Virus record (IMG/VR): IMGVR_UViG_3300050125_000040
Span: 1 to 26,451 of that record
Source: a virus
Strand: one strand, 5' to 3'
Length of the DNA stretch: 26,451 nt
Positions 1 through 6,751 of the stretch are shown piece after piece (the first letter of the stretch is position 1; each line of letters begins with the position of its first letter). The position numbers were made by a program, and so were the translations under genes. A model generated the notes under the pieces. The model made no database searches. It worked only from the letters and a program-made list of their open reading frames with translations, and was not told the DNA's origin.

Positions 1-80
1 ACTATCACTTCCACAGTGTAATTGGAGAAGACTGGGAATCGTACGTGGGTGATCCGCTCTTTTACTTTTCCTTGTGCCAT
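1..80 (-). CDS. Partial unknown protein (N-terminus only)
   Basis: An open frame starts with ATG at 80 and runs off the left edge, giving 26 visible residues that begin MAQGKVKERITHVRF. A very strong SD (AGGAGGAGG) lies just upstream. The start lies inside the 3' end of the preceding membrane-peptide gene, so translation is probably coupled. I do not recognise the family, and most of the gene lies outside the window. Confidence 0.6.
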   Translation of the reverse strand, partial: MAQGKVKERITHVRFPVFSNYTVEVI

Positions 81-211
81 GCCTCCTCCTCGTTCTTCAG
101 GTCCGTCACATCCTTTTCAATTATTACCTCGCGGTAGAGGACATAGAGTGATACCAGAAGTCCGAGGATGGATGCCGCGCTGCCCACGTCACTAAGTAGG
201 ATATGAATCAT
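62..211 (-). CDS. Small single-span membrane protein (49 aa)
   Basis: This 49-residue frame starts at an ATG that overlaps the TGA of the gene before it (ATGA). Residues about 3-27 form one hydrophobic segment (GSAASILGLLVSLYVLY within it), followed by a charged C-terminal tail rich in Glu and Lys. Its last 19 nt overlap the next gene's start. The shape, a short membrane span plus a polar tail at the end of the late operon, would suit a holin, a spanin subunit or another small envelope protein. No motif decides between these. The coding call rests on coupled overlaps at both ends and the clean membrane segment. Confidence 0.6.
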   Translation of the reverse strand: MIHILLSDVGSAASILGLLVSLYVLYREVIIEKDVTDLKNEEEAWHKEK

Positions 212-555
212 TCAGTAAACCCCAAGGGGATCGCTAGATTTTCAATAGTGAATAGCACTGCGCCGTGCCACCTGAGCTGCACCACAGTATCTGGGAGATC
301 CTTGTCAATCTCTACGGGAATCCCCAGCATGTACGTGGCTGGCTGAGGTGCATCAAGCAGATCCTTAACCACAATCTCGCTAAACTCTGTTTTCACTGTG
401 ATGGGGTTCATCAGGATGAGGTACTGCATCTGGTACAGCTGAGCTTTGGACATGCCCCAAGTTACCCCTGAGTGCATAATTGCCATCTGCATTGTCGCAG
501 GTGTTATCGCTGAACTGGTCGCATTCAAGATCACGCACGGTCTCTTATAGGTCAT
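208..555 (-). CDS. Hypothetical late protein (115 aa)
   Basis: The family is not recognised. The ATG at 555 follows the leader AGGAGACTCAGA, which carries the SD and the GACTCAG element seen before other late genes. The protein is soluble, has no obvious membrane segment, and is rich in hydrophobic and beta-forming stretches. Its stop overlaps the start of the membrane-peptide gene by ATGA. Its place downstream of the head genes could suit a tail or accessory virion protein, but nothing in the sequence proves that. Confidence 0.7.
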   Translation of the reverse strand: MTYKRPCVILNATSSAITPATMQMAIMHSGVTWGMSKAQLYQMQYLILMNPITVKTEFSEIVVKDLLDAPQPATYMLGIPVEIDKDLPDTVVQLRWHGAVLFTIENLAIPLGFTE

Positions 556-572
556 TCTGAGTCTCCTGAGTC

Positions 573-788
573 TTACAAATGTACTTGAACGCCTCTAAGA
601 TCCGAAGTCGAAGTCGCAGTATTGCAGGCGCTCGTCGGAAATCCGCCCCATACACAGGGTGGCCACGGAGCAGTGTTCGGTTCTGGGTTATAAGGAGCTG
701 GCTGCTGCGCTGTGGCTAGAGCTTTCTTGATCTCCTTTATTTCAGCTCTCAGCTCGGCCACTAGGGATTTATGTTGTTTCTGCGTCAT
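573..788 (-). CDS. Hypothetical protein with N-terminal coiled coil (71 aa)
   Basis: The first 30 residues (KSLVAELRAEIKEIKKALAT within them) form a heptad-like, charged amphipathic helix. A Pro-rich middle follows (QQPAPYNPEPNTAPWPP). The start overlaps the stop of the upstream gene by ATGA, so the two are probably translated together. A short coiled coil with a flexible Pro-rich tail suggests a small oligomeric accessory protein. Function unknown. Confidence 0.6.
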   Translation of the reverse strand: MTQKQHKSLVAELRAEIKEIKKALATAQQPAPYNPEPNTAPWPPCVWGGFPTSACNTATSTSDLRGVQVHL

Positions 789-1117
789 TTGTCATCCTTC
801 CTCGTGGGATGACATGAACCAAATGGCTCCCACACATTGAGCATCCATGCTAGGTATATGTTCCTAGCCTCTTCCTCGGTCGTTGGCGATGGTTTGAACC
901 CTAGGGCCTTCTCGACTCGATCAATGTTGTTCTGCAGCAAGGGTATCCAGTAGGGCTTCACTGGCTCTTGCTGAACTTCTTCATGGTTTCCTAGCTTTAC
1001 TAGGAAGCTCCCTGTGGACTTTCCTCCGATGGCTAGGTCAATCTGCTTCTCGATTTCCTCTAAGATTTCCTTATGAGTGGTGAGCCACGAGTACACATCA
1101 AATACTAGGGTTTTCAT
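785..1117 (-). CDS. Hypothetical late protein (110 aa)
   Basis: The family is not recognised. The start at 1117 follows GAGGAGAACCCTCAGCA, a strong SD leader almost identical to the one before the gene starting at 1332. The product is mixed alpha and charged, with no signal peptide or membrane segment. It ends in an ATGA overlap with the next gene and shares one coupled transcript with its neighbours. Confidence 0.65.
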   Translation of the reverse strand: MKTLVFDVYSWLTTHKEILEEIEKQIDLAIGGKSTGSFLVKLGNHEEVQQEPVKPYWIPLLQNNIDRVEKALGFKPSPTTEEEARNIYLAWMLNVWEPFGSCHPTRKDDK

Positions 1118-1332
1118 TGCTGAGGGTTCTCCTCTACTTCGTAGGTGCTAGTCGGGTCCGCTTGCATGGTTTGCACAATGTTCTGCGCCCACCATATATG
1201 AGGCCGAAGTTCTGGGTGCACTGTGTTTATGTGCTGCCTAAAAGCTTCTGCTGAGAATGGTATGCTGTTTCCCGCTGGGCACTCTGCGCATAGGTAGGTT
1301 ATTGCTGCTGATTCAATGTTTCCTTTTTTCAT
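1114..1332 (-). CDS. Small C2H2 zinc-finger-like protein (72 aa)
   Basis: Residues about 15-40 hold a C2H2-type pattern: Cys-x2-Cys (CAEC) followed after about 20 residues by His-x4-His (HINTVH). Such single fingers are common in small phage DNA-binding or regulatory proteins. The leader CAGGAGAACCCTCAGCA before ATG gives a clear SD. The gene ends in EENPQQ, and its neighbour ends in ENPQQ, because both read through the same repeated leader in the same phase. It may bind nucleic acid, but the target is unknown. Confidence 0.65.
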   Translation of the reverse strand: MKKGNIESAAITYLCAECPAGNSIPFSAEAFRQHINTVHPELRPHIWWAQNIVQTMQADPTSTYEVEENPQQ

Positions 1333-1607
1333 TGCTGAGGGTTCTCCTGAGTCTTACCTTCCATACCTTGCTTCGGTACCTCGATGGGGAAACTATAAAA
1401 CTTTACCAAGCGATACATCACGTCTGGCAGGGATAAAATGTAGTGAAATACAGAGTGCTCATCCTCTGAACGAGACAACATCTTCTGCATCAACTCATTG
1501 TCATACAGACGCCAAAGGTTTTTCTCGGTTATCTCTACCATTTTCATTGCCAGCTCTGCTGATACTGGCTCATTTCCTGTTATTTCCTGAGTCTGCTTCT
1601 CGGTCAT
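1329..1607 (-). CDS. Hypothetical late protein (92 aa)
   Basis: A mostly helical, charged protein of unrecognised family. Its ATG at 1607 overlaps the TGA of the gene before it, and its 3' end overlaps the next start by ATGA. No membrane segment or metal motif is visible. It belongs to the chain of coupled small genes downstream of the capsid gene. Confidence 0.65.
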   Translation of the reverse strand: MTEKQTQEITGNEPVSAELAMKMVEITEKNLWRLYDNELMQKMLSRSEDEHSVFHYILSLPDVMYRLVKFYSFPIEVPKQGMEGKTQENPQQ

Positions 1608-1798
1608 AACCCTGTCCCCAGCGGCACTAGCCGCAACTCATATTCCTGAGTGTAGTTTCCCTTCTCATCTAGGCAAGGATACATAATACAGGGGTTTGTC
1701 ATAGTCGGCTCACGGAATTTCCAGCCAAATTTCTCGGCGGTGTCCTGCAACGCCAACTGCATCTGCACCATCTTCTCTATTGCATTGTTCTGAGTCAT
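1604..1798 (-). CDS. Hypothetical protein (64 aa)
   Basis: Unknown family. Its leader GAGAGGACTCAGC before ATG again joins an SD to the GACTCAG element. The first 90 nt also encode, in another frame, the tail of the HNH endonuclease gene. This looks like a phage gene whose 5' end was invaded or abutted by the endonuclease rather than a random overlap. Confidence 0.6.
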   Translation of the reverse strand: MTQNNAIEKMVQMQLALQDTAEKFGWKFREPTMTNPCIMYPCLDEKGNYTQEYELRLVPLGTGL

Positions 1799-2333
1799 GC
1801 TGAGTCCTCTCGTAACTTGTGATGTACCTGAGCGCTCGGCTCGTCCACGTCTCCGGGGCTCCTAGGGTTTTCAGTGTCCCTGCCTTGGGTATTACTAGGG
1901 CTTCCCTCATAATGTTTTCCAAAGCTCCTAGTCTGCGATTGCATGGGCCACACAAAACGCCACGATTGCACTTTCCACAAGTTCTGGCTTTGCCGTCGCA
2001 GCATGCGTGGTCATGGTCTATGTGTAGACGACTTCCAGCGTCTCCATCTGTGCTGGGACAGAGAGCGCAGTGCCCGCCTTGGGATTCTAACTGAGAGTCA
2101 AACTGCTCAGGTGTCCAATGGTATCGCCCGATACTTGCGGAGCGTACTACCTTTGCTCTGAACTTTGGGTTTTCATCGTAGGACTTCTTGAAATTCCTTT
2201 GCTGATTCACAGCAATCTCTGGATTGCTATGGTACAACTTCTTTGCACGTTTTGCGTTGTAGTCTCTAAACTCTTCTGGGTTTTCTTTGAGCTGTTTCTC
2301 CCGCCATGCTTTACTTCGTTCACTACTTGTCAT
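1710..2333 (-). CDS. Free-standing HNH endonuclease, endonuclease VII-like (207 aa)
   Basis: The C-terminal half carries the endonuclease VII / HNH core: CALC, then LHIDHDH, then CGKCNRGVLCGPCNRRLGAL. This gives the paired zinc Cys motifs and the catalytic His/Asp cluster of the family. The N-terminal third is basic with repeated Lys/Arg-Tyr-Asn-Pro segments, as in DNA-contacting regions of homing HNH enzymes. I chose the ATG at 2333 because GAGGAG lies 6 nt upstream; a longer frame from 2432 has no SD. The gene begins just after the major capsid stop at 2455 and overlaps the next gene by 89 nt. By analogy with phage homing endonucleases it may cut intron-less capsid alleles in relatives (inference). 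Confidence 0.85.
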   Translation of the reverse strand: MTSSERSKAWREKQLKENPEEFRDYNAKRAKKLYHSNPEIAVNQQRNFKKSYDENPKFRAKVVRSASIGRYHWTPEQFDSQLESQGGHCALCPSTDGDAGSRLHIDHDHACCDGKARTCGKCNRGVLCGPCNRRLGALENIMREALVIPKAGTLKTLGAPETWTSRALRYITSYERTQHDSEQCNREDGADAVGVAGHRREIWLEIP

Positions 2334-2334
2334 G

Positions 2335-2425
2335 TTCATCTCCTCGAAAGATCGAGCAGGGAGATGTTCGAGGCATCTCCCCACTCTTTTAGTGTACCAC
2401 AACCGCTGTGGTACAAGCTTACCGT
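2335..2425 (-). promoter_or_regulatory. Hairpins in the leader of the HNH gene
   Basis: Three inverted repeats follow each other between the capsid stop and the HNH start on the minus strand: GTACCACA/TGTGGTAC, GGGAGATG/CATCTCCC, and CTCGA/TCGAG. The last one touches the GAGGAG SD. Such structures could block translation from long transcripts, as described for some T4 homing endonuclease genes. That role here is inferred. Confidence 0.5.
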
Positions 2426-2454
2426 GAACCACTGTAAACCTTTGAAAACAAAGG

Positions 2455-2521
2455 TCATACGGTCGGAACAGCGGCGTTTTGGAGGTACAAACCGGCCCTC
2501 GGTGCCGCGTTCGCCAAGTTG
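2455..2521 (-). CDS. Major capsid protein, exon 4 (C-terminus and stop)
   Basis: In the frame set by splicing, this segment reads NLANAAPRAGLYLQNAAVPTV followed by TGA; the first base completes the Phe codon begun in exon 3. It has no start of its own. It only makes sense as the capsid C-terminus joined to the preceding exon through intron 3. The joined message is 4412-3300, 3083-2964, 2747-2725, 2521-2455, giving 440 residues. Confidence 0.8.
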
Positions 2522-2724
2522 CTTATTGTTACACTCTTTTCGAGCGGTGCAGGCATTTCTGCTGCACTCATACGGTTGTTGTTCCCGTATAGTTCGGACT
2601 ATTGCATCACCCTTGCGGGCGTTTCTTCGCTTAGTCTCTCACGGTCTCTTTCGAGTTCCGCCTCGTTGGCATTTCAGCGTTCGAGTCAATCAGAAGAAAT
2701 TTTACTTGCTCCAACTTTTCTTAA
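2522..2724 (-). ncRNA. Group I intron 3 of the capsid gene (203 nt)
   Basis: The 5' exon end CTTGCTT pairs with the guide GAGCAAG (2711-2705) with U.G at the splice site, forming P1. The first exon 4 bases CAACTT pair perfectly with the adjacent AAGTTG, forming P10. P7 is GACTA (2636-2632) with TAGTC (2601-2597). P9-type hairpins ACGG/CCGT and GTGCAG/CTGCAC follow. The last base is G. The intron has no ORF. Without splicing, translation stops at once after exon 3 (TTT TAA). Confidence 0.88.
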
Positions 2725-2747
2725 AAGCAAGTGTTGTAGGCAAACAT
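2725..2747 (-). CDS. Major capsid protein, exon 3 (23-nt micro-exon)
   Basis: Only 23 nt lie between introns 2 and 3, encoding MFAYNTC plus two bases of a Phe codon. Both boundaries are supported by P1 and P10 pairing in the flanking introns and by reading-frame continuity: ...YLTSH-MFAYNTCF-NLANAAPRAG.... The segment has no start, stop or function alone. Confidence 0.82.
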
Positions 2748-2963
2748 CTTGTTTTGTTATACTTAGCTATTTACTAAGTAGTACAGGCATTTCTGCTGCA
2801 CTCATACGGTTGTTGTTCCCGTATAGCTCGGACTATTGCATCACCCTTGCGGGCGTTTCTTCGCTTAGTCTCTCACGGTCCCTTGCGGGTTCCGCCTCGT
2901 TGTCATTTCAGATTTCGAGTCAATCAGAAGAAATTTTACTCGCACATATTATGCCTTGGGTTT
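2748..2963 (-). ncRNA. Group I intron 2 of the capsid gene (216 nt)
   Basis: Exon end CTCGCAT pairs with guide GTGCGAG (2945-2939), again with U.G at the junction. Exon 3 start ATGTT pairs with AATAT (P10). P7 is GACTA (2870-2866) with TAGTC (2835-2831). The core from about 2942 to 2781 is nearly identical to that of intron 3, while guide and 3'-terminal loops differ. The last base is G. It lacks an ORF. Read through, it would add KPKA and then stop. Confidence 0.88.
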
Positions 2964-3083
2964 ATGCGAGGTCAAATAAGACGACGTGCCTGCCTGACCA
3001 TTGATGTCAGGTACGGGAGCAACCACGTTCCCACCACCGAAGTCGTAAAGCTCCAGAGGAGAGAGTTCACCGATATACCACAA
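2964..3083 (-). CDS. Major capsid protein, exon 2 (40 codons)
   Basis: This segment reads LWYIGELSPLELYDFGGG and continues through a Val/Pro-rich stretch to SYLTSH. It is in frame with exon 1 after removal of intron 1 and with exon 3 after removal of intron 2. It has no start codon or SD. The residue pattern is that of a structured phage capsid C-terminal region, not of a random frame. Confidence 0.82.
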
Positions 3084-3299
3084 ACTTGTTACACGCTTAG
3101 CGTGGTGCAGGCATTTCTGCTGCACTCATACGGTTTTCGTTCCCGTATAGTTCGGACTATTGCATGCGCTTCCGCGCTCTTCTCGCTTAGTCTCTCAGGC
3201 TGCTTTCGCTTGCCCCTCGTTGCCGTTTCAGGATTCGAGTCAATCAGAGAAGATTTTTCATTCCTACAAACGTAGGTGGGACAACCAGTAATTCGGTTA
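3084..3299 (-). ncRNA. Group I intron 1 of the capsid gene (216 nt)
   Basis: Exon end GGACAAT pairs with guide GTTGTCC (3285-3279). P2 is CCTAC/GTAGG, P7 is GACTA (3192-3188) with TAGTC (3159-3155), and the P9-type hairpins match those of introns 2 and 3. A TAA follows the exon directly, so unspliced mRNA ends there. The boundaries are uncertain by one base. Removing 3299-3084 or 3300-3085 gives the same mRNA, but the first ends in T and the second would leave A before the 5' splice site. Both depart from the usual U...G rule, so the exact chemistry needs cDNA. Confidence 0.82.
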
Positions 3300-4412
3300 A
3301 TTGTCCAAAACCAACAGGTCCATTCGATTGTTGATTGCCGTCCAAGATTTGTGATACTTCCTGCCGCCAAAAGTATCGGAGAAGTACTTCTTGGACATAT
3401 CCAGAGTCTTATCGCCCTTGATTTCCTGAGCGTTTGCGATCTGGACGTTGTACATCAGGTTGCTCTGAGCAAATGCCTGCTCAGGCGGGCCGTACCAAAT
3501 GCCCGACTTGATGCTGTCTGCATCAGGACCCAGTGCGCGACCAAGGAGAACCTCGGCACGCTGAGCGATACCCGGGGTAATAGCTGCACCGTTGAGATTA
3601 ATCGTAGGTGTGCTCAGACGACCCGGATAGGTCGCACGGTTCAGGCCAGCGATGGTGCCGCTGTTGGAGTTCACGTCCCAAGCTTTGATGCCCAGAAGTG
3701 AGTTGCCTGCCCCGTAGGTCGCACCATTGACCACAACGAAGTCTGTGACTACCAGACCGATGATGTTAGCCAAGTTGGTGCTGAAAAACAGAGTGTTGCT
3801 AGGTCCGTCACTATACGAGATAGTGGCCGGTCCACCCGCACGGAGAACGCCCCCGGCGCTATAGAACTGCACCTGTTGCTGATCCGTAAAGGCCACTGCG
3901 ACGTTCATACCAGCGATGCTGGATGCTGCGCCCAGTGTGATGACTGCCGCTGCCGGGATCTGGTCGATCATGCCCGAACCGTCCGAGTTGATCAAGCCTT
4001 CGATACCCTGCATCGCTGCGTCCAGAGAGTTTTTCATCTCCTGCGCTTTGACTGCGAACAGACCCTTCTGCTTGGAATCTGTGGAAGCCTGAGCCAGCCA
4101 CGAGATCTCGCAGACGTTAAAGAGGTACACAGGTGCCAGCGCGAACGATGCCCACTGAGATCCGGTACCGCGACCCATAGAGTCTGCGTTGCCAGTTCCC
4201 TGAGAGATTGCTGCGCCTGCCTGCACTCGGAACGGCACCCTGAAGGATGCACGAACCGTTCCACCAGCATTCGATTGATTGCTGACGGGGATATTGGTCG
4301 CCTCAGCCTTGAACATCGAATAGGCTGTGGTGCCATGGAAAACTAGATCGGGAATTTCTTTTGCAAATGCATCTAGTTCCACTGCTTCTACTGCGGCTTC
4401 TAATAGAGCCAT
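3300..4412 (-). CDS. Major capsid protein, exon 1 (371 codons)
   Basis: Builds the icosahedral head shell. The N-terminal part (EIPDLVFHGTTAYSMFKAEA and following) and the long, Gly/Ala-rich, low-Cys body look like a phage major capsid protein. Its position after a probable scaffold and a small basic gene agrees. The frame ends at LLVLDN before an intron TAA. With exons 2-4 the product is 440 residues, ending NAAVPTV. No strong SD precedes the ATG (only GAAAG), which is odd for such an abundant protein. The assignment rests on order, size and composition rather than a diagnostic motif. Confidence 0.85.
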
Positions 4413-4699
4413 AATAGTCGTATCTTTCGTTACTGAAGTCCCACTTAGCTCGCCTTTCTAAAGGGCTCGCTGGGCTATCGCTGAGTCGTTCTATTTTCAC
4501 ATCATTGTCCGTGTCGAGATTTAGGGTCTTCGAGACCATTCTGGAGTTTGACATGAGAGGTCTAGATGTAGCTCCGTAGTGCCAAGGTGTTCCTATCCGG
4601 TGATGGGTTGTCCCCGTCGTATAGGCTCAGCACTGCGGAGCCACACGGGCTCCTGTCGCACCTTAAGCCTTCACTTAGGCAAGATGTGCGATCTTCAAA
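4413..4699 (-). other. Untranslated leader before the capsid gene
   Basis: This 287-nt gap in an otherwise packed operon holds a hairpin, GGAGCC/GGCTCC (4653-4637 on the minus strand), and a second imperfect inverted repeat near 4446-4470. No consensus promoter is evident. A frame from 4554 overlaps the capsid start in another phase but lacks an SD. It probably forms a structured 5' region of the capsid message. Confidence 0.4.
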
Positions 4700-4885
4700 T
4701 CACTGCACACCCAGTTTGATCTGGATGCGCTGTTTGTTTTTCTTTTGACGCTTGCAGCCGGGTTTGAACTTCGCTTTGGCATAGCGAACGGACGCGGGGT
4801 GTGTGCGCCATGCTTTGGCGTGATGCACTTCGCGCTCGTGCGCTTTACGGAGTTTGGTTGCAAGTTTCTCTTCTGGTGTACGCAT
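4700..4885 (-). CDS. Small, very basic protein (61 aa)
   Basis: This Lys/Arg-rich protein (about one third basic, e.g. KRQKKNKQRIQIKLG at the end) could bind nucleic acid. The start at 4885 has AGGAGG 7 nt upstream. Just before it lies a five-codon frame (ATG at 4910, MTITL) with its own AGGAGG; that frame's TAG overlaps the SD used here. The gene lies between a small head protein and the capsid gene. Family unknown. Confidence 0.6.
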   Translation of the reverse strand: MRTPEEKLATKLRKAHEREVHHAKAWRTHPASVRYAKAKFKPGCKRQKKNKQRIQIKLGVQ

Positions 4886-4953
4886 GATATCACCTCCTAC
4901 AGGGTAATTGTCATGAGCCACCTCCTATTTGTCAGAATTTTGTAGCAAACTTC

Positions 4954-5220
4954 TTACAGAGTCTGAGCGCTGGTACAGTCAGCTCCGTACACTCCGGTAG
5001 TCGGGGGATTAGTCCCACCCGCCAAAGGTGCACCAATGCTGTACTGATAGACTCCCAGTGTGGGATCGACTGGGCCGTTGGTTGCGCCCGACATTTGCAC
5101 AGTAATGTTGGCCGTTGAGCCAGAGCCTGTGATTGCCACGATGGTGCCCGAGATTGACACTGTGTCCCCTACGTTGAGGGGCTTTCCAGTGCGCGAGGTT
5201 GCTTGGGGATATGTTGACAT
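4954..5220 (-). CDS. Small virion-like protein (88 aa)
   Basis: A Gly/Thr/Ser-rich, beta-strand-like protein (GDTVSISGTIVAITG and following) with a single Cys near the end. A protein of this composition next to scaffold and capsid genes may be a head decoration or cement protein, but no family signature is visible. The ATG at 5220 follows an AGGAG-type SD. Confidence 0.65.
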   Translation of the reverse strand: MSTYPQATSRTGKPLNVGDTVSISGTIVAITGSGSTANITVQMSGATNGPVDPTLGVYQYSIGAPLAGGTNPPTTGVYGADCTSAQTL

Positions 5221-5260
5221 TTTGTTGTTCTCCTAGGAAAATTTTTGGTGGGTCTTGAAA

Positions 5261-6727
5261 CTATTTCCTCCAAGTCACCCACTTACCGCTGCCTTTGAGG
5301 AATCCCCTGCCATTGATCATCTCAATGACAGCGTCTGGTTTGCCACTCTTGTCCACATGGTCCATGTCCAAAGCTTCTCTGGACGGCTTCTGTGCCACAT
5401 AGATCGGTTTGCCGCTTGTAACTGCTTTTTGCTCGACTTTCGTATCCACAGCCTTCTTGTCAGCTGCGGCTGCAATACGACCCGCTGCAGCTCCACCTTT
5501 GGTGTAGTTGGGATACATGCGCTGAACTGTGGACCTAACTGTTTCCTCAGCTATGGACTCCACACGAGTCCTGTGATACTCTTCGATCTTTGCTCTGTCG
5601 GGCTCTTTTGCTGCCCACATAGACTTCATCTGGGCCTGATACACGGTATCAGCTTTGAGAGCGGCATACAGATTGTTCTTGATGGTGTTGCCAAGAGGCA
5701 CCAGATTCTCTTTACCATAACCTTGAAAGTAAGGCATCTTCAGGAAAGGTTTCAACTGGGTTCCGAGCAATGTGTTGTTGGCCTTCTCGCAAACGCTAGC
5801 CACACTGTTTTTGAAAACGGTAGTCTGGTTTGTTTTGAAGTCAGCTTGCTGCTTCACAAAATCTGCACGCTCTTTATCAAGGGCTTGCTTCTCTGGGGAT
5901 AGCACAGCTGCTTTCTGCTTCTTGTTCTCAGCGGACAGTCCTTCATACCACTGCTTGATTCCGTATTTTCCTGTGATCAGTTCCTTAGCCGCAGCGATAG
6001 CTTTGGCCGGATCTGGGTCACTCAGAGCTTGCTCCAAACCCGCAATGACACCGGGGAGATTATCCGTCTCCAACATGCTTAGGACGTGCGGTGCAATAGC
6101 TGCATCAAATGCCTTCGAGTCGTTCCTCTTCACTGCATCGAGGAAGGAGGGTGCGAGTTTTCCGAGTGCGTCCAAGTGTCCCGTGGATTTCAGATCCTCT
6201 TCAATGTCTTTGATGAGGTCTACATTACCTTCGTACAGCTTGGCATCCGATGCCTCAGCTGCCGCTTTGACTCCTGTGAGGGTTTCATAACCTTCTGCCC
6301 CACCAATGAGATCACTGAACTCCTTAGCCGTCTGCATTTCCTTAACGCCACCGGGAAAGATCTGCTTAGCAGCTTCCCAGCGCTCGAATGCACCATGCAA
6401 CTGTTTCACAGCCTGCGCGTGACTCGGGTCGAGGTCGCGTAGGGCCTTCAGGGAATTACGAATTTCTTTCGGGGTCTTGTCGGTCCCGGGGAGATCTTCA
6501 GCCTTAGTCGCTCCCTTAGCTGCGGCTTCCTTCGGGCTCCCGTCCGAATTATACTGAGTCTTTGCTTCCTTCTTGTCTGCGCCCACAGCAGGTGCATCGG
6601 CATTCACTACAGGTGCATCGGCTTCCACCACAGGGGCATCGACAACTGGGGCAGCAGTCTCCACTACGGGTGCATCTACAACTGCTGAGCCCAGATCCGC
6701 AAAATCCAACACGCTTTCTTCGGCCAT
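5261..6727 (-). CDS. Probable scaffold / head assembly protein (488 aa)
   Basis: A long, charged, mostly helical protein upstream of the capsid gene, where tailed phages usually encode the scaffold. Residues about 16-50 form imperfect repeats (APVV-x-A/D), a likely disordered acidic N-terminus. The middle is rich in Ala, Lys, Glu and Asp with long helices. The last 40 residues are basic and end GSGKWVTWRK, reminiscent of the basic C-terminus by which scaffolds touch capsid proteins. No protease motif was seen. The SD AAGGAG sits just before the ATG, in a leader with two GACTCAAG elements. The role is inferred from position and composition. Confidence 0.7.
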   Translation of the reverse strand: MAEESVLDFADLGSAVVDAPVVETAAPVVDAPVVEADAPVVNADAPAVGADKKEAKTQYNSDGSPKEAAAKGATKAEDLPGTDKTPKEIRNSLKALRDLDPSHAQAVKQLHGAFERWEAAKQIFPGGVKEMQTAKEFSDLIGGAEGYETLTGVKAAAEASDAKLYEGNVDLIKDIEEDLKSTGHLDALGKLAPSFLDAVKRNDSKAFDAAIAPHVLSMLETDNLPGVIAGLEQALSDPDPAKAIAAAKELITGKYGIKQWYEGLSAENKKQKAAVLSPEKQALDKERADFVKQQADFKTNQTTVFKNSVASVCEKANNTLLGTQLKPFLKMPYFQGYGKENLVPLGNTIKNNLYAALKADTVYQAQMKSMWAAKEPDRAKIEEYHRTRVESIAEETVRSTVQRMYPNYTKGGAAAGRIAAAADKKAVDTKVEQKAVTSGKPIYVAQKPSREALDMDHVDKSGKPDAVIEMINGRGFLKGSGKWVTWRK

Positions 6728-6751
6728 AAATCTCCTTGAGTCTTCTTGAGT

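Noticed and set aside
2545-3260. Three ~160-nt repeats first considered as insertion sequence ends or a CRISPR-like array
   Set aside because: Unit length and spacing do not fit CRISPR. P1, P7, P9 pairing and frame continuity of the capsid protein explain them as group I introns.
2118-3275. Several plus-strand frames with repeated residues
   Set aside because: They are reverse-strand readings of the three intron copies; the repeated segments are intron cores, not a repeat protein.
3859-4346. Other long frames antisense or shifted within the capsid gene
   Set aside because: Shadows of a strongly coding region; low-complexity or improbable residue composition.
4303-4554. Minus-strand frame overlapping the capsid start
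   Set aside because: The first 45 residues look protein-like, but there is no SD and the second half is a shadow of the capsid gene. Treated as leader.
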